DNA of 64,000 nucleotides from Fen-1308 sp035319125. Lineage in GTDB: Bacteria; Nitrospirota; Thermodesulfovibrionia; Thermodesulfovibrionales; Dissulfurispiraceae. Under the pieces are notes generated by a model. It saw only the letters and a list, made by a program, of their open reading frames with translations. It did no database searches and was not told the origin of the DNA. Shown here one piece after another: positions 9,091 to 17,800 of the stretch; positions within the stretch are counted from its first letter, which is position 1; each line of letters begins with the position of its first letter. Position numbers and translations under genes: made by a program. The stretch covers positions 5,397-69,396 of the forward strand of contig DATHDG010000044.1 of assembly GCA_035319125.1 (NCBI GenBank). Direction: 5' to 3'.

Positions 9091-9120
9091 GAGGGACAAA
9101 GGCCTTAACCTTTGTCCCTC
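9091..9120 (-). terminator. Intrinsic terminator of the XRE regulator gene
   Basis: A perfect 12-bp stem (GAGGGACAAAGG / CCTTTGTCCCTC) with a six-base loop. On the minus strand it is followed by seven T residues (9084-9090). It ends transcription from the gene at 9181-9573. Confidence 0.88.
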
Positions 9121-9180
9121 CTCATTTCCTTGTTGCTGCGTTACTGCGGGAATATCGGGATCAATCCAGGGTGCGGCAAA

Positions 9181-9573
9181 TTACTTGCAGCAATCCTTCA
9201 AAGGACATATCTGGCGAAGCAATTTTTTGTTCTTTGCAATCAGCTTCGAAAACTCAAAAAAGGCCTTTCTAGCGTTTCTTCCCCTGATGTTTCTGTAGTT
9301 GTCCAAAATCACTGTTTCCTCTTTTGATATTTTCAGAGAAGTCTCTTTACGTTGACCCTTCTTCTCAACCGGGAAAAAGGTGAAAATTGAGGTTTCAAGT
9401 GCTTTGGAAATCTGCTGTAGCCTGTCGACGCTGATGCTGCTGGCTCCTTTCTCATATTTTTGGATTTGTTGATAAGATACCCCTACCAGATCTGCCAACT
9501 TCATTTGGGACATGTGCCTAGATTTCCTGATTTCCTTGATTAGCTGCCCGATTTGATTATTATCCCTTCCCAT
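9181..9573 (-). CDS. XRE-family transcriptional regulator
   Basis: A 130-residue protein with an N-terminal Cro/CI helix-turn-helix. The segment QLIKEIRKSRHMSQMKLADL followed by VGVSYQQIQKYEKG gives helices 1-4 and the recognition helix at about residues 10-65. The C-terminal half is basic and ends in a cysteine-rich tail, ICPLKDCCK, which could bind a metal or sense redox state (inference). It is monocistronic, with a strong terminator downstream. The target is unknown; the adjacent TVP38 unit and the divergent ExeA gene are the nearest candidates. Confidence 0.85.
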   Translation of the reverse strand: MGRDNNQIGQLIKEIRKSRHMSQMKLADLVGVSYQQIQKYEKGASSISVDRLQQISKALETSIFTFFPVEKKGQRKETSLKISKEETVILDNYRNIRGRNARKAFFEFSKLIAKNKKLLRQICPLKDCCK

Positions 9574-9812
9574 AATTAATAATATACTCTAGGTCGCAAC
9601 AAAAATCTAGCTTTATTTTGGGCCGGACTAACCTATTGAAAAGTATGTATTGCAGCCACAGCCAGGCGTCTTGAGCCGGAGTCTATAACTCAATAAAAGC
9701 ATTGTTTTTTCTGCGCCTATGTATTACCCTTGATATATGGAGTTATTTGAGTTCTCAAGAAAATTTACTGCTATTCGGGCTGTTAAGGAACCTGTACTAC
9801 GAGGCGCAAGCG

Positions 9813-10703
9813 ATGTATAAAGACTATTTCAGGCTGCGTGACCTGCCGTTCTCAATTTCACCGGATCCTGCATATCTCTATATGAGCAATCAGCACCGTG
9901 AAGCCCTGGCACACCTCATATACGGTATCAAATCAGACAGCGCCTTTGTTCTCTTGACCGGTGAAGTTGGTACCGGCAAGACAACCGTCTGCCGCTGCAT
10001 GCTTGAGCAGCTTACCGACAACTATGACACTGCTTTCATTCTAAATCCAAAACTGACGGAGGAGGAACTGCTGGCTTCCATATGTGAGGAGATTCGCATC
10101 GCTTATCCTGCAGAAGCTCCAACAGTGAAAAATCTGGTCGACCGCATCAACCATCATCTGCTCGATTCGCATTCAGCCGGACGCAGAACTATTCTTGTAA
10201 TCGATGAAGCACAGAACCTCAGTCCGTCTGTTCTAGAGCAATTGCGTCTGCTTACAAACCTCGAAACAAACCGATGCAAGTTGCTTCAGATAATATTGAT
10301 AGGTCAGCCCGAGCTTAGAAAAATGCTTGATAAGCCGGAGTTGAGACAGCTTTCCCAGCGCATAACCGCGCGATTTCATCTCGATCCGCTTTCAAAAGAT
10401 GACATATCAAATTATGTGGGGCATCGTCTCGCTGTAGCAGGAGCGCGCCGCCAACTTTTTGCGCAGGCGGCAATGAATAAACTTTATGCGTTAAGTGGAG
10501 GGATTCCACGTCTGATCAACCTCATATGCGACAGGGCCTTGCTGGGTACTTATACGCAGGGCAGAACGCGAGTCAACAAAAGGACTCTCAGCAGGGCAGC
10601 CCATGAAGTACTGGGTGGGAAGCGACCGGCGGTTCAATTGCGGCATCGACTGGGAAGACTTTCATCGTGGCTTCGCAGGAGATTGACTTTGGCACCGCGT
10701 TGA
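9813..10703 (+). CDS. ExeA-like AAA ATPase of the secretion accessory pair
   Basis: An ATPase of about 296 residues related to ExeA, which in Aeromonas works with ExeB to place the secretin of type II secretion in the envelope. The ATG at 9813 is chosen because the protein then begins MYKDYFRLRDLPFSISPDP, the conserved ExeA start, with GAGG at 9801-9804; an upstream in-frame ATG at 9702 adds unrelated sequence. Walker A GEVGTGKT is near residues 50-57 and Walker B ILVIDEAQNL near 130. It lacks the C-terminal TM and peptidoglycan-binding part of full-length ExeA. It is followed 30 bp later by a GspB-like gene, 36 kb away from the main gsp operon. Confidence 0.85.
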   Translation: MYKDYFRLRDLPFSISPDPAYLYMSNQHREALAHLIYGIKSDSAFVLLTGEVGTGKTTVCRCMLEQLTDNYDTAFILNPKLTEEELLASICEEIRIAYPAEAPTVKNLVDRINHHLLDSHSAGRRTILVIDEAQNLSPSVLEQLRLLTNLETNRCKLLQIILIGQPELRKMLDKPELRQLSQRITARFHLDPLSKDDISNYVGHRLAVAGARRQLFAQAAMNKLYALSGGIPRLINLICDRALLGTYTQGRTRVNKRTLSRAAHEVLGGKRPAVQLRHRLGRLSSWLRRRLTLAPR

Positions 10704-10733
10704 CTACTTGAAATATGCTAAAAGGAAGGCTAG

Positions 10734-11492
10734 ATGTCGTATATACTTGATGCCTTGAAGAAGGCCGAGCAGGAACGGAAATTAAGAAAACCTCCGGATA
10801 TAATGTCCGAGCATTATATAGAGTATAGGCCAAAACAGCGCTTTTGGCTTTATGCGGTATTCTTGTTGCTTGCAGCTGCTTCCGGCAGTATCGGCTGGTT
10901 TTTTGGTTCTGAACAGATCTCAATTCCTCCGCCTCAACCGTCTCAAAATGTCCCTATAACTGCGAAGGCGCCTGAGAGCCCTGCACCTGCCGCTGTAGCT
11001 CCGGCAATACCTCCAAGCTCTACGCCATCAGAAAATGTTACACAGCCTCCACAAACAAAAAGTGTTGATACACCAATGCAAATATCAAGCACTACAGATC
11101 AAAACAATCAAGTTGATCAGCTAAAAAAGCAGGATCAAGAAGAGTCAAGCAGCGACAGATACTCGCAAAAGGCATCGTCACCCAAAAAGCAGGCACAGCC
11201 GAAGCAGCATCAAAAAAAGATAGCGGAAACTCCGACTCCCAAGAAAGTTGTTCCAGGCAATTCTATCTATTCGATAACGGATCTGCCGGAAGAGATCAGA
11301 GGGAGTGTCCCTGCCCTCATCATTTCAACTCATATATATTCTCAGGATAAAACTGAACGCCTCGCCTCTATCAATGGCCATATTGGTCGAGAAGGTCAGG
11401 AAATTCTTAAAGGTATTAAGATTGTCTCCATTGTTCCCGACGGTGCAATACTCAGCTATCAAGGATATAGGTTCAAGGTGGGGTTGAAGTGA
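10734..11492 (+). CDS. gspB: GspB/ExeB-like secretion accessory protein
   Basis: A 252-residue protein with the typical GspB beginning MSYILDALKKAEQERK, one transmembrane helix at about residues 38-55 (FWLYAVFLLLAAASG), a long Pro/Ala/Ser/Gln-rich periplasmic linker, and a C-terminal globular GspB domain (LPEEIRGSVPALIISTHIYS, then SIVPDGAILSYQGYRF). GspB and ExeA form an inner-membrane complex that helps assemble the GspD secretin. The order ATPase-GspB and the short 30-bp gap indicate an operon. Confidence 0.87.
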   Translation: MSYILDALKKAEQERKLRKPPDIMSEHYIEYRPKQRFWLYAVFLLLAAASGSIGWFFGSEQISIPPPQPSQNVPITAKAPESPAPAAVAPAIPPSSTPSENVTQPPQTKSVDTPMQISSTTDQNNQVDQLKKQDQEESSSDRYSQKASSPKKQAQPKQHQKKIAETPTPKKVVPGNSIYSITDLPEEIRGSVPALIISTHIYSQDKTERLASINGHIGREGQEILKGIKIVSIVPDGAILSYQGYRFKVGLK

Positions 11493-11533
11493 CACTTAAC
11501 TAATAATCTTCATTGTACTTGCGCGCAACCACT

Positions 11534-11561
11534 GACCGGGGAGCAACTCCGCTACCCGGTC
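11534..11561. terminator. Weak hairpin between gspB and the convergent lipoprotein gene
   Basis: The arms GACCGGG (11534-11540) and CCCGGTC (11555-11561) form a 7-bp stem, with a possible inner GAG/CTC pairing in the loop. It sits between two convergent genes and could end either transcript. There is no T-run, so the call is weak. Confidence 0.35.
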
Positions 11562-11588
11562 AAGCGGCATGCATTAGAATTAAACACT

Positions 11589-12140
11589 TCACCGTTGCGG
11601 TGGTGCCTCATCGCCTCGTTCTTTGTAGTCCGGAGGTATTGCGTTATAATCCGGCGGCGGAGGCGGCGGTGGCATTCTTCTGTATCCTCGATTGCCGGAT
11701 TCAACTACGCCGGGGACTTGATTGCCCTTGGCATACATGCATTGCTGATACGCTATGTTGTATTTGTGTTGAGCCCCGCGACCAAAGGCATACCCCCGGT
11801 CAGCACCAGCAAGAGTTCCGAACAGCAAACCTGTACCTGCGCCAATGGCCGCACCAGTTCCCATATGGCCTCCGGCAGCTCCAATGGCCGCTCCAAGACC
11901 TCCACCAATGACTGTTCCAGCCACTGCGCCTGTTGCTGTATTTTGATTGACTGTTTCCTGCGGAGACCCTCCAATCTGTTGTGTCGCCCACTGTCGGCAA
12001 ACCGCATCATCAGCCTGAAACTCCTCAAAAGATTTCCCAGGGGCAGGCAACACTGTGACACTGGGACCCATTGGAACTGTTGCGCAACCACTCAATATAA
12101 TGAACAAAACCGGCAGCATTAACAGTCTTGGTTTAATCAT
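11589..12140 (-). CDS. Glycine-zipper lipoprotein
   Basis: The chosen ATG (12138-12140) gives MIKPRLLMLPVLFIILSGCA, a lipoprotein signal with lipobox LSGC, behind AGAGAGGTG. A longer in-frame start at 12215 would bury this signal. A glycine-zipper stretch (TGAVAGTVIGGGLGAAIGAA and GAAIGAGTGLLFGTLAGADR) spans roughly residues 68-120. The tail is Pro-rich with a run of seven prolines. Such outer-membrane lipoproteins are common and functionally uncharacterised. It overlaps the end of the upstream gene by 8 bp, so the two are co-transcribed. Confidence 0.78.
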   Translation of the reverse strand: MIKPRLLMLPVLFIILSGCATVPMGPSVTVLPAPGKSFEEFQADDAVCRQWATQQIGGSPQETVNQNTATGAVAGTVIGGGLGAAIGAAGGHMGTGAAIGAGTGLLFGTLAGADRGYAFGRGAQHKYNIAYQQCMYAKGNQVPGVVESGNRGYRRMPPPPPPPDYNAIPPDYKERGDEAPPQR

Positions 12141-12531
12141 GCTTGGCACCTCTCTCATCCAAGTCTGCAGGGACGCTGTCTCGAGATCCGCTATCAGGTG
12201 GCTCTGAAGGGACAACCTTCAGCCATCCGCTTGGGCACCTCTTGATATATGGATAATATCCCTGCGGCTTTTTGCAGTAATACCAATAATCTTGCTCATC
12301 CCTTTGCCGGTTCGGGCGAACATACACTGGAGACTCCCGTTCAATTATCACAGGCGGCTCTACATAATATGGGCGGTAAGGATAATAATAATATGGGTAT
12401 GGCGGCCCCCACCATCCGGGACCCACACCTACCCATACACCGCCCCTGAAATGCCCACCGGCAAAGCAGGGCAAAATGCTGGCAACTACCAGAATCAGCG
12501 CAATAACAATCATATATACGCTTTTTTTCAT
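12133..12531 (-). CDS. Tyr/Pro-rich exported protein
   Basis: A 132-residue protein with a Sec signal peptide (MKKSVYMIVIALILVVASIL, cleavage near CFA-GG), a Gly/Trp/Tyr/Pro-rich middle (PYPYYYYPYRPYY), and the C-terminal motif WYYCKKPQGYYPYIKRCPSG with two cysteines likely to form a disulfide. The WYYC...GYYPY...CP signature recurs in small envelope proteins of many Gram-negative bacteria, usually beside glycine-zipper lipoproteins as here. Function unknown. It is the first gene of a two-gene unit. Confidence 0.75.
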   Translation of the reverse strand: MKKSVYMIVIALILVVASILPCFAGGHFRGGVWVGVGPGWWGPPYPYYYYPYRPYYVEPPVIIERESPVYVRPNRQRDEQDYWYYCKKPQGYYPYIKRCPSGWLKVVPSEPPDSGSRDSVPADLDERGAKHD

Positions 12532-12673
12532 AATACACCTCCTTCTATAAGTCTACAATATTTTAGACGTTTTAAAATCCGTAGAGGTTACATATTTGAG
12601 AATGCTCAAAATATAGGCAAGCTTTTATTATCCGACAAAAATTCATTGGGCTCCAAAGAAGAAGGTACGCTTA

Positions 12674-12765
12674 TGGCGGAGGGGGTGAGATTCGAACTCA
12701 CGGTAGGGGTCGCCCCCTACAACGATTTTCAAGACCGCCGCTTTCAACCGCTCAGCCACCCCTCC
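12674..12765 (-). tRNA. tRNA-Ser (anticodon UGA)
   Basis: A class II tRNA on the minus strand with acceptor stem GGAGGGG/CCCCTCC, anticodon loop CTTGAAA giving UGA, a long variable arm (TAGGGGGCGACCCCTA) and a T-arm with GTTCGAATC. CCA is encoded at 12674-12676. Confidence 0.93.
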
Positions 12766-12830
12766 ATTTGGAGAGACAATATGGTAACAAACGCTACGAC
12801 TAAAATTCTACTTTTTAGTTCAGTATGGAA

Positions 12831-14447
12831 CTAAGAAACCGCCAAGCCCGGCTCTGCGGATAGAAATAATTCACCGGTCTGGTGCACAGCGAGTGGCCGA
12901 CTCAGCAGATAACCTTGCACATGATCGCAACCACATCCGCGCAGGAACATCAATTGTTCTTCGGTCTCAACCCCCTCTGCAATTACACGTAAATCAAGAC
13001 TGTGGGCCAAAGCAACAATAGCCTTTACAATGGCTTGATCGCTGGGATTGATTATCACATGCTCAATAAAAGATCGGTCAATCTTAATAAAATCAAGCGG
13101 TATTTGTTTCAAATAAGTTAAGGAAGAATAACCCGTACCAAAATCATCGATAGATATACGCACGCCCATGTTCTTGAGCTTATTTAGGGTGATAATAGCC
13201 GCCTCCGGATCCTTCATAACGGTGCTTTCAGTGATTTCGAGCTCAAGGTATTTAGGATGAAGGCCTGCTGCTTGCAAAGCACTGGTCACAATATCAATTA
13301 GATCTTTTTGATCGAACTGGCGGCTTGACAGATTTACAGACACAATTGTCGGTTCATATCCTGCCTCCTGCCAAGCTTTGTTCTGACTGCAAGCTGTACG
13401 CAATACCCAGTCCCCAACAGGCATTATCAGACCGCCTTCTTCAAGGATAGATATGAATTGCGATGGTGTAACAAGATCCGAATCTTCCGGTTTCCATCGA
13501 AGCAACGCTTCCAGACCTATGATCACGCCGCCATTTACAGAATATTTTGGCTGATAATAGAGCAGGAATTCATTATTGTCAAGCGCTCTTCTCAGTTTAT
13601 ACTCCATAGTCAAATATTTAACTGCAACGGACGTCAGATCTTTGGAGTAATACTGATAATTGTTCCTGCCTTTTGCCTTTGCATGATACATGGCGACGTC
13701 CGCATTTTTAATCATGTCCTCGACAGTCTTCCCGTCGTCAGGATAGATCGAAATGCCTATACTTGCTGTTATATAAACTTCATGCCCTTCCACATTAAAC
13801 GACTTCGACATGTCATTAATTATGCGCACCGCCACCCTGCCGGGATCGTTAAGACTTGCAAGATTATGCAAAAGCAGAATGAATTCATCTCCTCCAAGTC
13901 GGGATACCACATCCTTCTGCTCATAGTCCTCAGCGCGAGACATATAGTCGGAGCTTCTGGTTGAATTGAGCAGCCTGTCTCTAACAGCTTGCAACAGCTT
14001 GTCTCCTACGTCGTGGCCGAGTGTATCGTTTATTCGCTTAAAAAAATCCAGGTCGATAAACAATATTGCCATTACGTAATTATGCCGATTTGCAGTTGCT
14101 ATAGCCCTTTCGAGGAGTTCTTTAAACAGCGTACGATTAGGCAGATTTGTCAGGTTATCATAGTACGCCAGATAGCGAATTTCTTTTTCTACCTCTTTGC
14201 GACTTTCGAGTTCCTGCTGCAATTTGCTTATCTTGGAAACAAGATATATAAGACCAGGAACAATGAGCAATGGCGCAAACAAGGCATCTATAGCACCGAT
14301 AATCATTATATCTGCCGGAATATATCCCCATTTCAGATAACTTTGCACGAGCGATGAAACAGCTGTTGAAACTTCAGATACAACAACAGCACCCCATACA
14401 AAATGCCACGGACTAATGTTCTTAATCTTTTCAGTTAAATTTGACAA
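12831..14447 (-). CDS. Membrane GGDEF-EAL c-di-GMP turnover protein
   Basis: A 538-residue protein with two predicted N-terminal transmembrane helices (about residues 15-65), a short coiled-coil (KISKLQQELESRKEVEKEI), a GGDEF domain with the intact site RLGGDEF (G185-F189), and an EAL domain beginning GLEALLRW (E313-L315). EAL metal and catalytic motifs are present: ITESTVMKDPE, IDDFGTGYSS, DFIKIDRSF, AEGVET. Both cyclase and phosphodiesterase sites look complete, so the net activity cannot be predicted. No sensory domain other than the membrane segment is seen. It is divergent from the PilZ-containing polyketide synthase across 418 bp, which makes local control of that enzyme by c-di-GMP plausible. 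Confidence 0.9.
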   Translation of the reverse strand: MSNLTEKIKNISPWHFVWGAVVVSEVSTAVSSLVQSYLKWGYIPADIMIIGAIDALFAPLLIVPGLIYLVSKISKLQQELESRKEVEKEIRYLAYYDNLTNLPNRTLFKELLERAIATANRHNYVMAILFIDLDFFKRINDTLGHDVGDKLLQAVRDRLLNSTRSSDYMSRAEDYEQKDVVSRLGGDEFILLLHNLASLNDPGRVAVRIINDMSKSFNVEGHEVYITASIGISIYPDDGKTVEDMIKNADVAMYHAKAKGRNNYQYYSKDLTSVAVKYLTMEYKLRRALDNNEFLLYYQPKYSVNGGVIIGLEALLRWKPEDSDLVTPSQFISILEEGGLIMPVGDWVLRTACSQNKAWQEAGYEPTIVSVNLSSRQFDQKDLIDIVTSALQAAGLHPKYLELEITESTVMKDPEAAIITLNKLKNMGVRISIDDFGTGYSSLTYLKQIPLDFIKIDRSFIEHVIINPSDQAIVKAIVALAHSLDLRVIAEGVETEEQLMFLRGCGCDHVQGYLLSRPLAVHQTGELFLSAEPGLAVS

Positions 14448-14525
14448 GATACATTACCTCAATGAAACGAATTCAAGCTGTTCCGCATGTCCTCACAAAA
14501 TTATAGAGTAAGAAATGTGCCCCCC

Positions 14526-14541
14526 GTGATAATTATATCAC
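14526..14541. promoter_or_regulatory. GTGATA-N4-TATCAC dyad upstream of the GGDEF-EAL gene
   Basis: A perfect inverted repeat with 6-bp arms. Its centre (about 14533.5) lies near -41 relative to the start point predicted from the TATAAT at 14500-14505 on the minus strand, the usual place of a class II Crp/Fnr-type activator. The half-site resembles Crp/Fnr-family boxes, but the spacing is not that of the E. coli consensus. Confidence 0.35.
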
Positions 14542-14782
14542 ATCGTAATAATATTCAAATTTACAAATTTAACAAAATGTTAATTGCTCCTTCCGCTACA
14601 GTTTTGCTAAAATTACTACCGTAAGGTTTTTTGCTCATCTTGGCTGGCGCTATATTTCAAGAATATCTCAATACAATGTCGGGGGGCTTATGAAAATTCA
14701 TCTTTCTATTTACCCGCTTCCTTAGGCGATCTCTTCCTTACAGATCGGGACTGCGTTTTATGCAAACCCTATAGTATGCACA

Positions 14783-14829
14783 TTGACCATTATTAAGATA
14801 CCGACTTATGATAGGGGCCACTTGAGTGG
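14783..14829 (+). promoter_or_regulatory. Sigma-70-type promoter and start-site dyad of the PKS gene
   Basis: TTGACC (14783-14788), an 18-bp spacer and TATGAT (14807-14812) each differ from the housekeeping consensus at one base. The predicted start point, about 14819, falls inside the dyad CCACT-TG-AGTGG (14818-14829), a position suited to a repressor. The leader would be about 46 nt with a weak AGGA about 15 nt before the ATG. Confidence 0.5.
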
Positions 14830-14865
14830 TCTTGATGTTTAATTTGATCAGGATGAAGACCATTT

Positions 14866-17800
14866 ATGGACAAAAGATACAGCAAGCGAATACCGGTCAG
14901 TATAGAAGTGCATATTACCTGGGGTGATATAACTTACAGAGCATTTATTACTGATGTTTCTGAAAATGGACTTTATGTCATCGCACCATCAGGCGAAAAA
15001 GAATTTGCAAGCCGTGACAAATCTTCGGTCAAAGTAAAGTTCCACCCTCCGTTTGGCCGAATGATGGAATTGCTATGCAAGGAGGTCTGGTCGGATAACA
15101 CTGCAGCGGGGCATTCAACACAAACAATAGGGTTTGAAATACAAAATCCCCCAGATGAATATAAAGAATTTTATAAGACCTCATTCTTTCAGATTAAAAA
15201 AGAGATGTCTCATGATGCTATCGCCGTTATTGGAATGGCCTGTTATTATCCTGATGCGCCCGATCTAAGATCTTTCTGGGAAAATATCCTTTCACGCAGG
15301 AGAGCGTTCCGCCGGATTCCGGACCGTCGTTTGCCTCTGTCGGAATATTACGATGCAGATCCATTAGCTCCTGATAAGACTTACGCGAATCGAGCTGCAG
15401 TTATAGACGGATTCGAATTTGACTGGATCAAGCGAGGCATACCGAAGACAGTCGTCGAATCATCAGACATTGCTCATTGGCTTGCATTGGAAGTTGCAAT
15501 TCGTGCTATGGAAGATGCCGGCTACAGCAGAGGCAACACTCCATCCGATCGCTCCGGCGTCATTTTGGGTAACACGCTGACTGGGGAACATAGCAGATCA
15601 CAGAATATGAGGCTGCGGTGGCCTTACGTTAAGAAGACGCTGATAGCTTCAGCTAAAAAGAGACAATTGGCTGCCGATGTTATAGAGGATATTGTTTCGA
15701 CTATGGAAGTCTACTATAAATCTGCATTTGCCCCTGTTACAGAAGATACTCTTGCTGGGAACTTATCAAATACTATCGCGGGCAGAATATGTAATTATCT
15801 GGATCTGCACGGAGGAGGATATACTGTTGACGGTGCATGCTCTTCTTCTCTTATAGCACTTGCAACGGCCGCAAATGCATTATCTACGGGCACTCTTGAT
15901 CTTGCTGTTGTCGGTGGTGTTGATATCAGTCTTGATACCTTTGAACTGGTCGGTTTCGCGAAGACTAACGCCCTTACTAAAAAAGATATGAATGTATATG
16001 ATCGCAATGCAAGCGGCTTCATCCCCGGTGAAGGCGCAGGCTTTGTTATTCTAAAGCGACTGCAAAACGCGCGGGCCCACGGTAACTATATTTATTCGAT
16101 ATTGCGCGGTTGGGGGATGTCATCAGACGGCAAAGGCGGAATGACAGCTCCTAAAGCTCAAACTCAGGCACTTGCTATACGAAGAGCATATGGTAAAGCA
16201 GGTTATGGACTGGACGATATTGATTTTATAGAAGGCCATGGCACAGGTACTGTTGCAGGTGACAGAGCTGAACTTGAAGGCATAGCCGATGCTATTGGTT
16301 ACGAAAATACAGAGGACTTACGGTCTTGCGGCATTACTTCCCTGAAATCCCTGATAGGTCATACCAAAGCGGCTTCAGGAATCGGAGGATTCATTAAAGC
16401 AGTGATGGCAGTCAACAGGCGAGTTATTCCTCCTACTGCAGGCTTTCATGAGCCTAACGCGGTGTTTGAAGAGAAAGCGCGGCGGATTTATGCTGTAACT
16501 CAGGGAGAGATCAGGAGGCCTGACGGTATCATACGAGCAGGAGTATCAGGCATGGGATTCGGCGGTATTAATGTGCATGTAACGATTGAATCAGACGGCA
16601 AGCCAGCAGAACATCTCAAACCGTCAATAGGAGAAAGAGAACTATTTGCGTCTTATCAGGGAACTGAACTCTTTATTATGTCATCTGATTCTCATGCCGG
16701 TATACTCGATCGCATAAGAGATGTCAAGAACATGGCAACAGGTATTAGCACAGGCGAAATGGCCGACTTGTCAAAATATTTAACCCAGGACGTATCTTCC
16801 GACAAGGCGTTTAGAGTAGCCTGCGTTTCTGAAACTCCGGAGCGTTTAGCCGAATGCCTCGACAGCCTCGACCATATGCTGATGTCACAAAATATTCCAC
16901 CAGATAAAGCAGTATCATCCCCTATGCAAGATATATGGATCGGCAATCATGTTACACGTAACCGCCTGGGGTTTTTATTTCCTGGACAGGGGTCTCAGCA
17001 GCTCAACATGGGATGGCGACTAGTTGAGCGTTACAAATGGGCACGCGACCTTGCAGCCAAAGCTGATTTATGGTTATCCGAGGACGGTTACGATACAATC
17101 AGCAATTTTATCTATCGTCCTTTGGATAGGGCGAGAGATAATAAACAGATATCTGAATGGATGTCTCTTTTGTCCGAGTCGAAGATAGCACAGCCAGCGA
17201 TATGCTTGAACTCTCTCTTATGGATTCGGTACTTGGAACATTTGGGTGTGAAGCCATATGTAGCGGGAGGCCATAGTCTTGGAGAGCTAACAGCCTTCAA
17301 TGCAGCCGGCTCGTTCGACGATAGAACATTGCTGCGCCTTGCGGCATTCAGGGGCAATGTAACTTCCGCTGAAAACAGCAAAGCCGGAGCTATGGCAGTA
17401 TTCGCATGTGGCAGAGAAAAAATGGAAGGGCTACTGAATGACATTGAAGGTTATGCCGTATTAGCCAATATCAATAGTACTATGCAAACTGTAATATCCG
17501 GAGAAAGATCGGCCATAGAAAAAGCAGTACAAGCCGCTTCACTCATGGACATCAAGACAAAATACCTTCCAGTTTCAAACGCCTTTCATTCTCGCTTCAT
17601 GGTTGGCGCAGCCGACAAGATAAAACAGAATGCTCCGGTCTCAGGGGCACTAGACAATATAGACATTAAACTGTTGAGTTCGATTGATGGAAAGGAGATA
17701 CATCGAGGAACTGATCTCAGGACTCACTTCGCAAAGCAAGTGACCAGTCAGGTGGATTTTGTTTCTCTTGTATCGAACATAAAGAATCAGTGCGACCTTA

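Larger units (their letters stand above)
14448..14865. promoter_or_regulatory. Divergent regulatory region between GGDEF-EAL and PKS genes
   Basis: A 418-bp gene-free region. It holds a possible minus-strand promoter with -10 TATAAT (complement of 14500-14505), a dyad at 14526-14541, a T-run at about 14629-14634, and a plus-strand promoter at 14783-14812 with a dyad at the expected start point. No c-di-GMP riboswitch of the GEMM type was recognised. Confidence 0.5.

Noticed and set aside
14640..14790. Possible sigma-54 promoter in front of the PKS
   Set aside because: No GG-N10-GC pair with acceptable flanks was found.
14640..14865. Possible GEMM c-di-GMP riboswitch in the PKS leader
   Set aside because: A single GCAAACC is present but the conserved ACGCAAAGC and paired stems are not; the promoter predicted at 14783 would also leave only a 46-nt leader.
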